Of a stretch of 64,000 nucleotides of DNA, positions 1-8,723 are shown piece by piece. Within the stretch, counting starts at the first letter, position 1; every line of letters starts with the position of its first letter. Under the pieces are notes generated by a model. That model did no database searches, was not told the origin of the DNA, and worked only from the letters and a program-made list of their open reading frames with translations. Origin of the DNA: Roseiarcus sp050010035 (GTDB lineage Bacteria; Pseudomonadota; Alphaproteobacteria; Rhizobiales; Beijerinckiaceae). A program made the translations under genes and the position numbers. The stretch spans positions 1 to 64,000 of the forward strand of contig JBEKLU010000002.1 in NCBI GenBank assembly GCA_050010035.1. The letters are read 5' to 3'.

Positions 1-998
1 AGCAGGTTGAGCGCGGCCATCGTCATCGCCAGGAAACGTTTGCCGTGACCGAAATTGTGTTCGAGTTCGTAGCCGTGATTTTTCATCACGTTGAAGCTCT
101 CGTTCTCGATCTTCCATCGCGCCCTGGCGCAGGTGGCGATTTCAGCGACATTATTCTTTGACACGGGCAGGCTGGTGACCCAGGCCATGGTGTATTTGAC
201 GCGGCCTTTGGCGTCGACGATCTCGAAGCCGATCCAGTTGACCAGCATCGCATCCTTGCCCTCGCGCAGCGGCACGGCTTCGATCCAGCGGTAGCGGAAC
301 GTATCGGTCGTCTTGCCTCTGCGCACTTTTTCTTCGTGACGCGCAACCTCGGCGCCGTCGATGAAATCGTACAGGGTCTTGTGCGAACTTTCCTTGCAGG
401 TGAAGAGAAAATCGCCGCCATTGTCCGCCGCCATTTTGGCGACGGGCTGACAAGCGAAAAGATCGTCGCCGAGATAGACGGGGCGCAACGGCGAAAGCCG
501 TGCGCCGTGCTTGGCGAACCAGCGTTTGACGGCGTTGCGCTCGCAGTCCTGTTTCTTAAGCGCCGTCCTGGGGCGCGATGAACTCCGGCATCAGCGGAAC
601 GCGTGGCCGGGCGCCACGACCGTCGCCGCCAGCATGGAATGATAGTTTTCGGTCTTGCCGTTGGAGCGCTTGCGCGTGAGGCAATGCGGGCAGCCGAGCT
701 TCTGCGAGCAGAAATACTCGGTTCCGTCCCAGGCGACGAGAGTCCTTCCGCCCAGCCGGCCGAAGGCTTGGCGCATGGGCGGCTCGGCGAGCAGCTTTTC
801 CAGACGCTCGAAACAGGGCTGCAAAAGCGCCGGGTCCGCCTCGTCGAGCATGTCGCGGATGCTCTGCATGAAAAACATGGCGAAGGCCGACAGCCCGAAG
901 TCGGCCACGGCGATATTGCCGCCGCGTCCTCCCCGGGAGTCCGGAAAGGCGGCGCAAACCGCCTTCAAGCCCGCAAGAAGGGACGGCAAAAGCTTCAC
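1..998 (-). pseudogene. DDE transposase, frameshifted and cut by window edge
   Basis: The reading starts near 998 and runs leftward off the window, so the C-terminus is missing. The N-terminal part contains the stretch LVAWDGTEYFCSQKL, with a likely first catalytic Asp. Further on come YLGDDLFACQPVAKMAA (second Asp) and, near the edge, RWKIENESFNVMKNHGY (likely catalytic Glu in an RxxIENE context). The frame breaks twice: about one base is missing near 601 and one base is extra near 557, so only the short stretch VPLMPEFIAPQDG is out of frame and a stop falls at 591-593. Outside that stretch both halves read in the same frame. I recognise an IS4-like/ISNCY-type transposase but not the exact IS name. 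No terminal repeat could be defined. Confidence 0.8.
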
Positions 999-1199
999 CC
1001 CTACCGTGAATCATTTTTCCCGCGGTTTGGGAATCCTGAAAATGCGCTACTTTTAGAATTGCTGTGCCTTGACGCCGCCGCGCCGATGTAGCAAGAAAAT
1101 CGTATGATCGCCGCTCGACTCCGCCGACGCTGACCGCTTTTTCCCTCGCGAGGCCCTTGAGCCGCGCGACGCCGCGTTGACCATTCTTCCGAGACGATC

Positions 1200-2123
1200 A
1201 TGACAGCCACGATTTTCATAGACGGCGAAGCCGGGACGACCGGCTTGCAGATTCGCGACAAGCTCGCCGGCGTCGAAGGCGTCGCGCTGCGCAGCCTGCC
1301 GGCCGCTGAGCGCAAGGACCGAGCGGCCAAGCTGCGCGCTTTCGCCGAGGTCGACGTCGTCATCCTCTGCCTGCCGGACGAAGCGGCCAAGGAGACGGCG
1401 GCCTTGATCGACGCCATGGGCGAAAAGGCGCCGCGCGTCATCGACGCCTCCTCGGCGCATCGCGTCGCGCCGGGCTGGACCTACGGCTTTCCCGAGCTGA
1501 TCGAAGGGCAGAGCCAAGCGATCGCGCGCGCACGCAAGGTGACGAATCCGGGATGCCACGCCACCGGCGCGGTGGCGCTGCTGCGCCCGCTGACCGCCGC
1601 CGGCCTCATCCCCAAGGACGCCGCGATCACGATTCAGTCGGTCAGCGGCTACTCGGGCGGCGGCAAGGCGATGATCGAGGCCTACGAGAGCGGCCGCGCG
1701 CCGCCCTTCGAGCTTTACGGCCTCGCCCTCGAGCACAAGCACATGCCGGAAATCCACCTCTATTCCGGCCTCGCCTCGCGGCCGCTGTTCGTCCCCAGCG
1801 TCGGCAATTTCCGCCAGGGGATGCTCGTCAGCGTGCCCCTGCAGCTCGACGCCCTGGCGGGCAAGCCGAGCGGTGCCGACTTGCGCGCGGCGCTCGCCGA
1901 GCATTATCGCGGGCAGCGCTACGTCCGCGTGGGAAACGAGGCCGAAACGGCGAAGCTGCTTCGCCTCGAGCCAGAATCGCTCAACGGAACCAACGATCTG
2001 CACATCCTTGTCTACGCCAACGAGGCGCGCCGCCAGGCGGTGCTGGTGGCCAAGCTGGACAATCTCGGCAAGGGCGCCTCGGGCGCGGCGGTGCAGAATC
2101 TGAAGTTGATGTTGGGTCTCTAG
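1200..2123 (+). CDS. argC: N-acetyl-gamma-glutamyl-phosphate reductase (short type)
   Basis: A 307-residue enzyme for the NADPH-dependent reduction of N-acetylglutamyl phosphate to the semialdehyde, the third step of arginine synthesis in the cytoplasm. The N-terminus IFIDGEAGTTGLQIRDKL is the nucleotide-binding start typical of the short ArgC group, which lacks the longer GxxGxxG form. The active-site Cys is about residue 119 in TNPGCHATGAV. The SGYSGGGKAMI region follows. Length fits the short family. It stands alone here with no other arg genes nearby, as is common in alphaproteobacteria. Confidence 0.95.
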   Translation: MTATIFIDGEAGTTGLQIRDKLAGVEGVALRSLPAAERKDRAAKLRAFAEVDVVILCLPDEAAKETAALIDAMGEKAPRVIDASSAHRVAPGWTYGFPELIEGQSQAIARARKVTNPGCHATGAVALLRPLTAAGLIPKDAAITIQSVSGYSGGGKAMIEAYESGRAPPFELYGLALEHKHMPEIHLYSGLASRPLFVPSVGNFRQGMLVSVPLQLDALAGKPSGADLRAALAEHYRGQRYVRVGNEAETAKLLRLEPESLNGTNDLHILVYANEARRQAVLVAKLDNLGKGASGAAVQNLKLMLGL

Positions 2124-2128
2124 GCTTT

Positions 2129-2437
2129 TCACCAACAGATTGTCGCAAAACGAAAAACAGCGCGCAAGACGGCTTCGACGAGGGCGCCGGCGAGGTAGGC
2201 CAGGGCGCAGCAGAACGCCGCCGCGGCGATCACCTTGGCCGTCGCGTCGCCGGAGAAATCGAACGAGCCGCCGGCGAGCCAGCGCATCGCGATCGTGAAG
2301 GGCAGGGCGACGAGGACCAGCCAGATGTCGGCGAGCCATTGCCCCGCCTTGCCGAGGTAATCGAGGTAGGCCGCGCCGAACGCGGCCGCGTAGAGCGCGG
2401 CGAAAATCGCGCCGATCGCCGACCTCATCGCCTTCAT
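2129..2437 (-). CDS. small hypothetical membrane protein
   Basis: A 102-residue protein of unknown function. Hydrophobic stretches at about residues 4-25, 33-52 and 68-88 suggest three membrane helices. It starts 6 bases after the stop of the upstream FAH-family gene on the same strand, so the two are probably cotranscribed, and it converges with argC with 5 bases between the stops. No family recognised. The Ala-rich, high-GC composition matches the neighbourhood. Confidence 0.6.
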   Translation of the reverse strand: MKAMRSAIGAIFAALYAAAFGAAYLDYLGKAGQWLADIWLVLVALPFTIAMRWLAGGSFDFSGDATAKVIAAAAFCCALAYLAGALVEAVLRAVFRFATICW

Positions 2438-2443
2438 CGCGGC

Positions 2444-3301
2444 TCAGGCGCTCCGGCTCCAGGCGATGACGCGCTGCGCCTGCTGTCCCAGGCCGTCGAC
2501 GCCGAGCGAGATGGTGTCGCCGGGCTTGAGGAAGCGCGGCGGCTTCTTGCCCATGCCGACGCCGGGCGGCGTGCCGGTGGTGATGACGTCGCCCGGCTCC
2601 AGGATCATGAATTGCGAGGCGTAGGAGACGAGGGTGCGCACGCCGAAGATCATCGTCGCGGTCGAACCGCTCTGCATCCGCTCGCCGTTGACGTCGAGCC
2701 ACATCGCGAGCTTCTGCGGATCAGAAATCTCGTCGGCGGTGACCAGCCAGGGCCCCAGCGGTCCGAAGGTCGGGCAGCCCTTGCCCTTGACCCATTGCCC
2801 GCCGCCGCGCTCCAGTTGGAAGGCGCGCTCGGAGACGTCGTTGCAGACGCAAAAGCCGGCGACGTGCGCCAGCGCGTCGCGCTCGCCGACATAGCTGGCG
2901 CGCGAGCCGATGACGATCGCCAGTTCGACCTCCCAGTCGGTCTTCTCCGATCCCTTGGGAATCACCACGTCGTCGTTGGGGCCGACGATGCACGAAGGGG
3001 CCTTGGTGAACAGGATCGGCTCTTTGGGGATCGGCATGCCCGATTCGGCGGCATGGTCGGCGTAATTCAGGCCGACAGCGAGAAAATTGCCGACCTTGCC
3101 GACGCACGGCCCCAGGCGCGGCTTGCCGCGCACCGCCGGCAGCGACTCCGGCTTGATCTTGGCGAGCCGCGACAGAACGCGCGGCGAAAGCGTTTCGCCA
3201 TCGATGTCGTCGATGATTTCGCTCAAGGCGCGCAGCTTGCCGGCGGCGTCGATGAGGCCCGGCTTTTCCTTGCCCGGCCTTCCGTAACGAACCAGCTTCA
3301 T
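2444..3301 (-). CDS. fumarylacetoacetate hydrolase family protein
   Basis: A 285-residue FAH-superfamily enzyme (fumarylpyruvate, acylpyruvate or 2-hydroxyhepta-dienedioate type) that cleaves or hydrates beta-diketo or 2-keto acids using Mg2+. The family core is clear: AVGLNYADHAAESG, FTKAPSCIVGPNDDVVIP, DWEVELAIVIG (metal-binding Glu residues), CNDVSERAFQ and TGTPPGVGMG near the end. Two ATGs lie in tandem. The second (3301) is preferred because a GAGGGGG ribosome-binding site sits 6 bases upstream of it. The exact substrate cannot be told from sequence, and the only close neighbour is a small membrane protein. Confidence 0.88.
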   Translation of the reverse strand: MKLVRYGRPGKEKPGLIDAAGKLRALSEIIDDIDGETLSPRVLSRLAKIKPESLPAVRGKPRLGPCVGKVGNFLAVGLNYADHAAESGMPIPKEPILFTKAPSCIVGPNDDVVIPKGSEKTDWEVELAIVIGSRASYVGERDALAHVAGFCVCNDVSERAFQLERGGGQWVKGKGCPTFGPLGPWLVTADEISDPQKLAMWLDVNGERMQSGSTATMIFGVRTLVSYASQFMILEPGDVITTGTPPGVGMGKKPPRFLKPGDTISLGVDGLGQQAQRVIAWSRSA

Positions 3302-3534
3302 CATCGTCCCCCTCGGCGTCGCCGTTCCCGAGGCCCCGCGCCGCTCGCCGGACCCTCGACGTCTCGCGAAAGAGGCATAGCGTAGGCCGCAACGCCGCAC
3401 AATGAAGCGGCGACGAGTCGGCGCCGTCGCGCGCGCCCGCCGGCCCAACGCATTTTTTTCGCCGCGAGGTTGCGCGGCGCGCCCGGCCGTCTATCTATGC
3501 TCTTGTTGAATTTCAGATTCTTTCCAGCCACGAA

Positions 3535-4161
3535 ATGATCGAGACCATGCCGGAACAGGAACGCATCGCCCTCTTCATCGACGGCGCCAATCTCTACGCC
3601 AGCGCGAAATCGCTCGGCTTCGATATCGATTACAAGCGTCTCTTAAAAGAATTCCAAGCCAAGGGCCGCCTCATTCGCGCCTACTACTACACGGCCCTGG
3701 TCGACGATCAGGAATATTCGTCGATCCGGCCGCTCGTCGACTGGCTCGACTACAACGGCTATTCCGTCGTCACCAAACCGACCAAGGAATTCGTCGATTC
3801 GGCCGGACGCCGGAAGGTCAAGGGCAACATGGACATCGAGCTCGCGGTCACCGCGATGGAAATGGCGCCGCATATCGACCAGATGGTGCTGTTCTCCGGC
3901 GACGGCGATTTCCGCTCGCTCGTCGAGGCGGTGCAGCGTCAGGGCGTGCGTGTTTCCGTCGTTTCGACCGTCGCCACCCAGCCGCCGATGGTTGCCGACG
4001 AGTTGCGCCGCCAGGCCGACGAATTCGTCGACCTGACGCAACTGATGGCGCGTATCGGCCGCGATCCCGGCGAGCGGGCGGCGCGCATGAGCGAGCCCAG
4101 GCGCCAGGGTTCGTTCGCGCCGAGCCAGCAGCAGCCCGCCGACGACGTTACGCGCGATTAG
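3535..4161 (+). CDS. NYN domain protein (LabA/DUF88 family)
   Basis: A 208-residue protein of the NYN (PIN-like) family of Mg2+-dependent nucleases, probably acting on RNA. The acidic residues of the fold are present: LFIDGANLYASA near residue 15, NMDIELAVTAMEMA near 98, and LFSGDGDFRSLVEAV near 120. The C-terminal 35 residues are polar and probably disordered. It lies 14 bases upstream of the glycosylase gene, so the two may be cotranscribed. Alphaproteobacteria usually keep one such protein as a conserved gene; its RNA target is not known from sequence. Confidence 0.88.
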   Translation: MIETMPEQERIALFIDGANLYASAKSLGFDIDYKRLLKEFQAKGRLIRAYYYTALVDDQEYSSIRPLVDWLDYNGYSVVTKPTKEFVDSAGRRKVKGNMDIELAVTAMEMAPHIDQMVLFSGDGDFRSLVEAVQRQGVRVSVVSTVATQPPMVADELRRQADEFVDLTQLMARIGRDPGERAARMSEPRRQGSFAPSQQQPADDVTRD

Positions 4162-4175
4162 CCGGCGCGCGCGTC

Positions 4176-4817
4176 GTGGCCTTTGACGCCAGTCCCCCGT
4201 CGGATTGCCAGGCCTGCGCGCGGCTGGCGCGATTTCGCGCCGCCAATCGCGCCGCCTATCCCGACTGGCGCAACGCGCCGGTCGAATCCTTCGGCGATCG
4301 CGACGCGCGCCTGCTCGTCGTCGGCCTGGCGCCGGGCTTGCGCGGCGCCAATCGCACGGGGCGACCGTTCACCGGCGACGGCGCCGGCGAGCTCCTTTAT
4401 GCGACGCTGCTCGAATTCGATTTCGCGCGCGGCGTCTACGACCGGCGGCCCGACGACGGGCTCGTCTTGCGCGATTGCGCGATCGTCAACGCGGTGCGCT
4501 GCGTCCCCCCCGAGAACAAACCGACGCCGGCGGAAATCGCCGCGTGCCGGCCCTATCTTTCCCGCGCGATCCGCAGCCTGCCGCGCCTTAAGGCGATCGT
4601 CGCCCTCGGGCGGATCGCCCACGACAGCGTGGCGCGCGCGCTCGATCTGCGCCCGGCGCGATTGTCCTTCGCCCACGGCGCGCGCCACGCTCTCGACGGC
4701 GCGGCCTTCGTCCTGTTCGATAGTTATCATTGTTCGCGCTACAATACGAACACCGGCGTGCTGACGCCGGAGATGTTTCGCGCCGTGTTCGCCGCCGCGC
4801 GCGCCCATCTGGCGTGA
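4176..4817 (+). CDS. uracil-DNA glycosylase, Fe-S family (UDGb-like)
   Basis: A 213-residue DNA-repair enzyme that removes deaminated bases. Four cysteines fit the [4Fe-4S] pattern of the family: C11, C14, C109 and C124 (CX2C, then CX14C). The catalytic-side motif is GLAPGLRGANRTGRPFTGD at about 50-68, and the second motif is SYHCSRYNTNTGVLT near 183-197, where the usual HPS is YHCS. The first motif resembles family 5 (UDGb), which lacks the catalytic Asp or Asn of family 1. Translation starts at a GTG, 14 bases after the NYN gene. Confidence 0.88.
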   Translation: MAFDASPPSDCQACARLARFRAANRAAYPDWRNAPVESFGDRDARLLVVGLAPGLRGANRTGRPFTGDGAGELLYATLLEFDFARGVYDRRPDDGLVLRDCAIVNAVRCVPPENKPTPAEIAACRPYLSRAIRSLPRLKAIVALGRIAHDSVARALDLRPARLSFAHGARHALDGAAFVLFDSYHCSRYNTNTGVLTPEMFRAVFAAARAHLA

Positions 4818-4899
4818 AGGGACGGCGCGCTGCGAAGCTTCTTGCGGCGAGCGGCGCGATGGAGGATCATAAACCGAGGTCGCCCGCGAGGGGGAATCG

Positions 4900-5907
4900 A
4901 TGAGCGTGCATCTGTTCGGCGAGATCGGCCAGGCGGCGGTCTTCGAGATCGCGATCGCGTCGAAGGCGGGGGCGAGCGCCAAGATTCTCAGTTGGGGCGC
5001 GGTGCTGCGCGACCTCGTCGTTCCCTCGGCGCGAGGCCCGCAGCGCGTGACGCTGGGGCTCAACACGATCGGCGACTATCTCGAGCATTCCCCCAGTTTC
5101 GGCGCGGTTCCCGGCCGCTTCGCCAACCGCATCGCCAACGGCCGGTTCGCGTTGGACGGGACCCTCTATGAGTTGGAGCGCAAGCCGGAGGAAAAGCACA
5201 CGCTGCACGGCGGACCGAACGGCTTCGGCCGGAAAATATGGAAACTGGGAAGCGTCGACGCGTCCTCGGTCACGCTCACCCTCGAATCGCCTGACGGCGA
5301 CGCCGGCTTTCCCGGCGCCTTGACCGCGACCTGCGTCTACCGGCTCATCGAGCCCGCGACCCTACGCGTCGAGCTCGGCGCACAATGCGACCGGCCGACG
5401 ATCGTCAACCTCACCCAGCACGCCTATTTCAATCTCGACGGCTCGTCCGACGTGCGCGACCACGAATTGACGCTGGTCAGCGATTTCTACACGCCGACCG
5501 ACGCCGAGCTGATCCCCACCGGCGAAATCCGCTCGGTCGCGGGCACGCCCTACGACTTTCGCCAGGCGCGGCCGATCCGCCACGCCTCGGGGCAGGCCTA
5601 CGACACGAATTTCGTCGCCTCGCATGTGCCCGACGAAACCGGGCTCGCGCCGATCGCCAAGCTGCGCTCGCCGGCGAACGGCCTGACGCTGGAGCTGCAC
5701 AGCACGGAGCCGGGCGTGCAGGTCTACGACGCGGCGAAGCTCGATTGCCCGGCACCGGGGCTCGAGGGCGCGCATTACGGCCCGCACGCCGGCCTCTGCC
5801 TGGAGCCGCAGGCGTTCCCGGATTCGCCCAATCGGCGCCATTTCAGCCCTTGCGTGCTGCGCCCCGACAGCGAATACTGCCACGTCAGCGAATTCCGCTT
5901 CGCCTGA
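4900..5907 (+). CDS. galM: aldose 1-epimerase (mutarotase)
   Basis: A 335-residue aldose epimerase that interconverts alpha and beta anomers of sugars such as galactose or glucose. Family landmarks: GRFANRIANGRFALDG, HTLHGGPNGFGRKIW (substrate-binding His), NLTQHAYFNLDGS (catalytic His) and a Glu near the end in GLCLEPQAFPDSPN (catalytic base). The start ATG at 4900 follows a GAGGGGG ribosome-binding site by a few bases. No sugar operon surrounds it. It converges with rplI. Confidence 0.93.
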   Translation: MSVHLFGEIGQAAVFEIAIASKAGASAKILSWGAVLRDLVVPSARGPQRVTLGLNTIGDYLEHSPSFGAVPGRFANRIANGRFALDGTLYELERKPEEKHTLHGGPNGFGRKIWKLGSVDASSVTLTLESPDGDAGFPGALTATCVYRLIEPATLRVELGAQCDRPTIVNLTQHAYFNLDGSSDVRDHELTLVSDFYTPTDAELIPTGEIRSVAGTPYDFRQARPIRHASGQAYDTNFVASHVPDETGLAPIAKLRSPANGLTLELHSTEPGVQVYDAAKLDCPAPGLEGAHYGPHAGLCLEPQAFPDSPNRRHFSPCVLRPDSEYCHVSEFRFA

Positions 5908-5929
5908 GCGCGGAACGCGCGACTCGCCC

Positions 5930-6505
5930 TTACTCGCGCGACATGCTTTCGCCGGGGCCGGCGTCGGCCAGGGCCTTGCCGACCTCGAGGCCGAGATCGT
6001 CCATCGAGGTTTCCTCGCGCACCGTGAGATCCTCGCCCTTGGCTTGGCGTTCCGCCTGTTCGGGTGAGCGCGCGACGTTGATCGTCACGTTGGCCTCGAC
6101 CTCGGGATGGAGATGAACCGGCGTCTTGTGCAGGCCGAGCGCCTTGATCGGGTGCAGCAGCGAGATGTGGTTGCGATGGGTGGGGAACCCGGCGGCGGTG
6201 ATCGCCTCCGCGATGTCGCGAGCCGAAACCGAGCCATAGAGCTGCCCGGTTTCGCCGGCCTGGCGAATGATGATGAAGCTCTTGCCGTCGAGGATGGCCG
6301 ACTTTTCGGCGGCGTCGCTCTTGAGTTCGTAATTGCGCGCTTCGAGATCGGCGCGCTGGCTCTCGAACTTCTTCTTGTTCGCTTCGGTGGCGCGTAAGGC
6401 CTTGCCGCGCGGCAGCAGGAAGTTCCGGGCGAAGCCGTCCTTCACGCGCACCGTGTCGCCCATATGGCCGAGCTTGGCGACGCGCTCCAACAAGATCACT
6501 TCCAT
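5930..6505 (-). CDS. rplI: 50S ribosomal protein L9
   Basis: A 191-residue ribosomal protein that binds 23S rRNA. The N-terminal domain is textbook: MEVILLERVAKLGHMGDTVR, then FARNFLLPRGKA, then the long connecting helix (residues about 42-75) and the C-terminal RNA-binding domain with LYGSVSARDIAEAI. The C-terminus is extended by about 40 residues compared with the 149-residue E. coli protein, as is usual in alphaproteobacteria. Last gene of the rpsF-rpsR-DUF2232-rplI operon. Confidence 0.97.
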   Translation of the reverse strand: MEVILLERVAKLGHMGDTVRVKDGFARNFLLPRGKALRATEANKKKFESQRADLEARNYELKSDAAEKSAILDGKSFIIIRQAGETGQLYGSVSARDIAEAITAAGFPTHRNHISLLHPIKALGLHKTPVHLHPEVEANVTINVARSPEQAERQAKGEDLTVREETSMDDLGLEVGKALADAGPGESMSRE

Positions 6506-6538
6506 GACATTCTCCTTTGATCGACCCGCGGTCGGGAT

Positions 6539-7516
6539 TCACACTTTCGATTTGCTCGCCGCCGCGCGGGCGCGCAGCGACGCGAAGCTCTCGATCAGGC
6601 CGAGGATGGCGATCGCCGGCAAGATCCAGTTCGAGCGGATGAAGCAGCAGACATAGAGCGCCGCGAGCAGCCAGGGGCGCAGCGGCAGATCGCGCGACAG
6701 CGCGTGCAGCACGGCCAGCCCCTGCAGCGCGAAGGCGGCGCCGAGGGCGCCGGCGACGATCCAGGCGAATTGGCTCGCCGGCGCGGGCAGGGCGAAGGCC
6801 AGCGCCAGCGCGGCGAGGGCGAGCGCGGCGAGCGCCGGCGGCAGGATGAATTGGGTGGGCAGATCGGGCCACGGACGGCGCAAGCGATGCGACAACGCCG
6901 CCGAGCGCGCGGCCGCGTAGAGATTGACGCAGAACATCAACAGCGTCGATCCCGCGATCGCGGCCGGCGCAAGGCGCACGAGGCTCAGCGCCAGGTCGCT
7001 CGCGGTTTCGCCCTCGGGCAGGAGCGCGGCCCCGCCGGCGGCCTCCTCGATCGCCGGTTCGAGCGCCTCGGCGAAGGACTGCAGGCCCTTCTCGTAGCCG
7101 CCGTAGATCACGACCAGCGCGACGAGCGCGCCCAGGCTGACAAGGGCGCCGAGCGCGGCGGCGAGGGTGACGATCGCGCCGACCGACGTCCATTCCGACG
7201 GCGGCGCGGCGCCCCTGCGCCAGGGAAGCCGGGCGCCGGGCGAAATCGCGAACGAGGCGAGCGCCCAGCCGGGCAGGGCGATGGTCAGAGCGAACAAGAG
7301 GCCGGAAAGCGGTTCGACGACGACCGCGACGCCGGCGCAGGCGATGACGCAGGCCAACACGCCGCTGAGGGCGCCCCAGCCGAGCGCGGCGATCATGATC
7401 GGCAGCGGCGCGAGATAGGCCAGCGCCATGGCGATCGCCGTCCCCTTCATGGTGACGACGAACAACAGAGCGGAGGCGAGGCCGGCGCCGACCGGGACGC
7501 CAATTCGGTTCACCAT
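6539..7516 (-). CDS. DUF2232 membrane protein
   Basis: A 325-residue integral membrane protein with about eight hydrophobic segments spread over its length (for example LASALLFVVTMKGTAIAMAL at the start and a C-terminal pair). It sits between rpsR and rplI, the conserved place of the DUF2232 (YybS-like) protein in alphaproteobacteria. The function is unknown. The ATG at 7516 is chosen as start; a GTG nine bases upstream with a GGGA ahead of it is an alternative. Cotranscribed with its ribosomal neighbours. Confidence 0.8.
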   Translation of the reverse strand: MVNRIGVPVGAGLASALLFVVTMKGTAIAMALAYLAPLPIMIAALGWGALSGVLACVIACAGVAVVVEPLSGLLFALTIALPGWALASFAISPGARLPWRRGAAPPSEWTSVGAIVTLAAALGALVSLGALVALVVIYGGYEKGLQSFAEALEPAIEEAAGGAALLPEGETASDLALSLVRLAPAAIAGSTLLMFCVNLYAAARSAALSHRLRRPWPDLPTQFILPPALAALALAALALAFALPAPASQFAWIVAGALGAAFALQGLAVLHALSRDLPLRPWLLAALYVCCFIRSNWILPAIAILGLIESFASLRARAAASKSKV

Positions 7517-7652
7517 GACGTTCACGCTGTCCCGCGGTTCGAAGCGGTTAGGGAGAGGCGGGCGCGGCCCGCCATTCCCAACTCGGCCCGCACGGAAATC
7601 GCCGGCGCGGGACGTCTTGATCGTCGCGGCGCGCCGGGCGCGCCGGCGTTCG

Positions 7653-7889
7653 TCAACGAATGACGTAGGGCAGCAAGCCCAGGAACCGCGCGCGCTTGAT
7701 CGCCTGGGCGAGTTCGCGCTGCTTGGCCGCGCAGACCGCGGTGATGCGCGAGGGCACGATCTTGCCGCGTTCGGAAATGTAGCGCGACAGCAGGCGCGTG
7801 TCCTTGTAGTCGATCTTGGGAGCATTGGCGCCGGTGAACGGGCAGGACTTGCGGCGGCGGAAGAAGGGGCGGCGGGGCGCGGTCGCCAT
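7653..7889 (-). CDS. rpsR: 30S ribosomal protein S18
   Basis: A 78-residue ribosomal protein that binds the 16S rRNA platform together with S6. Recognised by RRRKSCPFTG, IDYKDTRLLSRYISERGKI, PSRITAVCAAKQRELAQAIK and ARFLGLLPYV. Full length. Its start codon overlaps the last base of the rpsF stop, so the two partners of the S6:S18 dimer are translationally coupled. Confidence 0.98.
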   Translation of the reverse strand: MATAPRRPFFRRRKSCPFTGANAPKIDYKDTRLLSRYISERGKIVPSRITAVCAAKQRELAQAIKRARFLGLLPYVIR

Positions 7890-8347
7890 CAGAATGCTCC
7901 AGCTTGGGCGTCGTCACGCGGACGACGGGGACGCTCGGGACGCTCGCCACGATCGGGACGATCGCCACGGTCCGGGCGGTCGCCGCGCGGGCCGCGTCCG
8001 CCGCGCTCCTCGCGCTCGCCGTCCTCGCGCTTGCGCAGCATCGCGGACGGCGCGACTTCGTGCTCGTCGACGCGCAGCGTGAGATAACGGATGACGTCTT
8101 CGTTGAGGCCGAGCTGACGCTCCAATTCGACGATCGCCGCCGGCGGCGCGTCGATGTTCATCAGCGTGAAATAGGCCTTGCGGTTCTTCTTGATGCGGAA
8201 CGCCAGCGATTTGAGACCCCACGCCTCGACCTTGGAGACCGAGCCGCCGTTGGCGGCGATGGTGGACTTGAGCTGTTCGGTCAGCGCTTCGACTTGCGGC
8301 GCGGTCACGTCCTGACGCGCCAGATAGACATGCTCGTAGAGAGCCAT
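7889..8347 (-). CDS. rpsF: 30S ribosomal protein S6
   Basis: A 152-residue S6. The core domain MALYEHVYLARQDVTAPQVE ... LAFRIKKNRKAYFTLMNIDA ... NEDVIRYLTLRV is standard. The C-terminal 45 residues are a low-complexity tail rich in Arg, Gly, Asp and Pro with near-repeats of GDRPDRG, so the DNA here (7915-7990) is repetitive. Such charged tails are common on alphaproteobacterial S6. First gene of the operon. Confidence 0.97.
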   Translation of the reverse strand: MALYEHVYLARQDVTAPQVEALTEQLKSTIAANGGSVSKVEAWGLKSLAFRIKKNRKAYFTLMNIDAPPAAIVELERQLGLNEDVIRYLTLRVDEHEVAPSAMLRKREDGEREERGGRGPRGDRPDRGDRPDRGERPERPRRPRDDAQAGAF

Positions 8348-8723
8348 GGTGAGCCTTTCCTTAGCCGTGTTGCGAGGCGTCCCACGCTGAGCCCTTCGAG
8401 CCCGTTGGAAAGGCTCGAGGCGGATCGTTCGAAGGCGGGAACACGGGAAGCCGGGCTTTTCGCCCTGCCGCGCCCGAACCGTTGAGGTTCGGCCACGGCC
8501 TTCCGTTCAGCCCCCAGCGGGACGCTTCGGTCGCGCGGCTTATAGACGAGCGCGGGCGAAGCGCAAGGAAAATCGGCTGCGCGCCACCTGGAATTTCCCT
8601 TCGCGGCGGGGCGACGGAGCTCGGGCGGCTGCAAGGGCCGGCCGCGAAGAGGGGGCACTCGCAAGCAAGCGTCGCCGCGGGGATAGCCGCGCCGTCTCGA
8701 CGGTGAAGCCCCTATCGAGAATA
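8348..8723 (-). promoter_or_regulatory. rpsF leader region with two hairpins
   Basis: No gene is seen here. On the minus strand, about 120 bases before rpsF, there is a perfect 7-bp stem, CCGAACC (8486-8492 side) with GGTTCGG (8474-8480 side) and a 5-base loop. It is enclosed by an outer GCCG/CGGC stem (8467-8470 with 8496-8499) across an asymmetric internal loop. A second stem, CGAGCC/GGCTCG, lies at 8397-8402 with 8412-8417. The position suggests an autoregulatory leader bound by S6:S18, a known type of control; the identification is inference. Confidence 0.4.

Noticed and set aside
7915..7990. Short repeats that resemble a tandem array
   Set aside because: They are codon repeats for the GDRPDRG-type tail of ribosomal protein S6.
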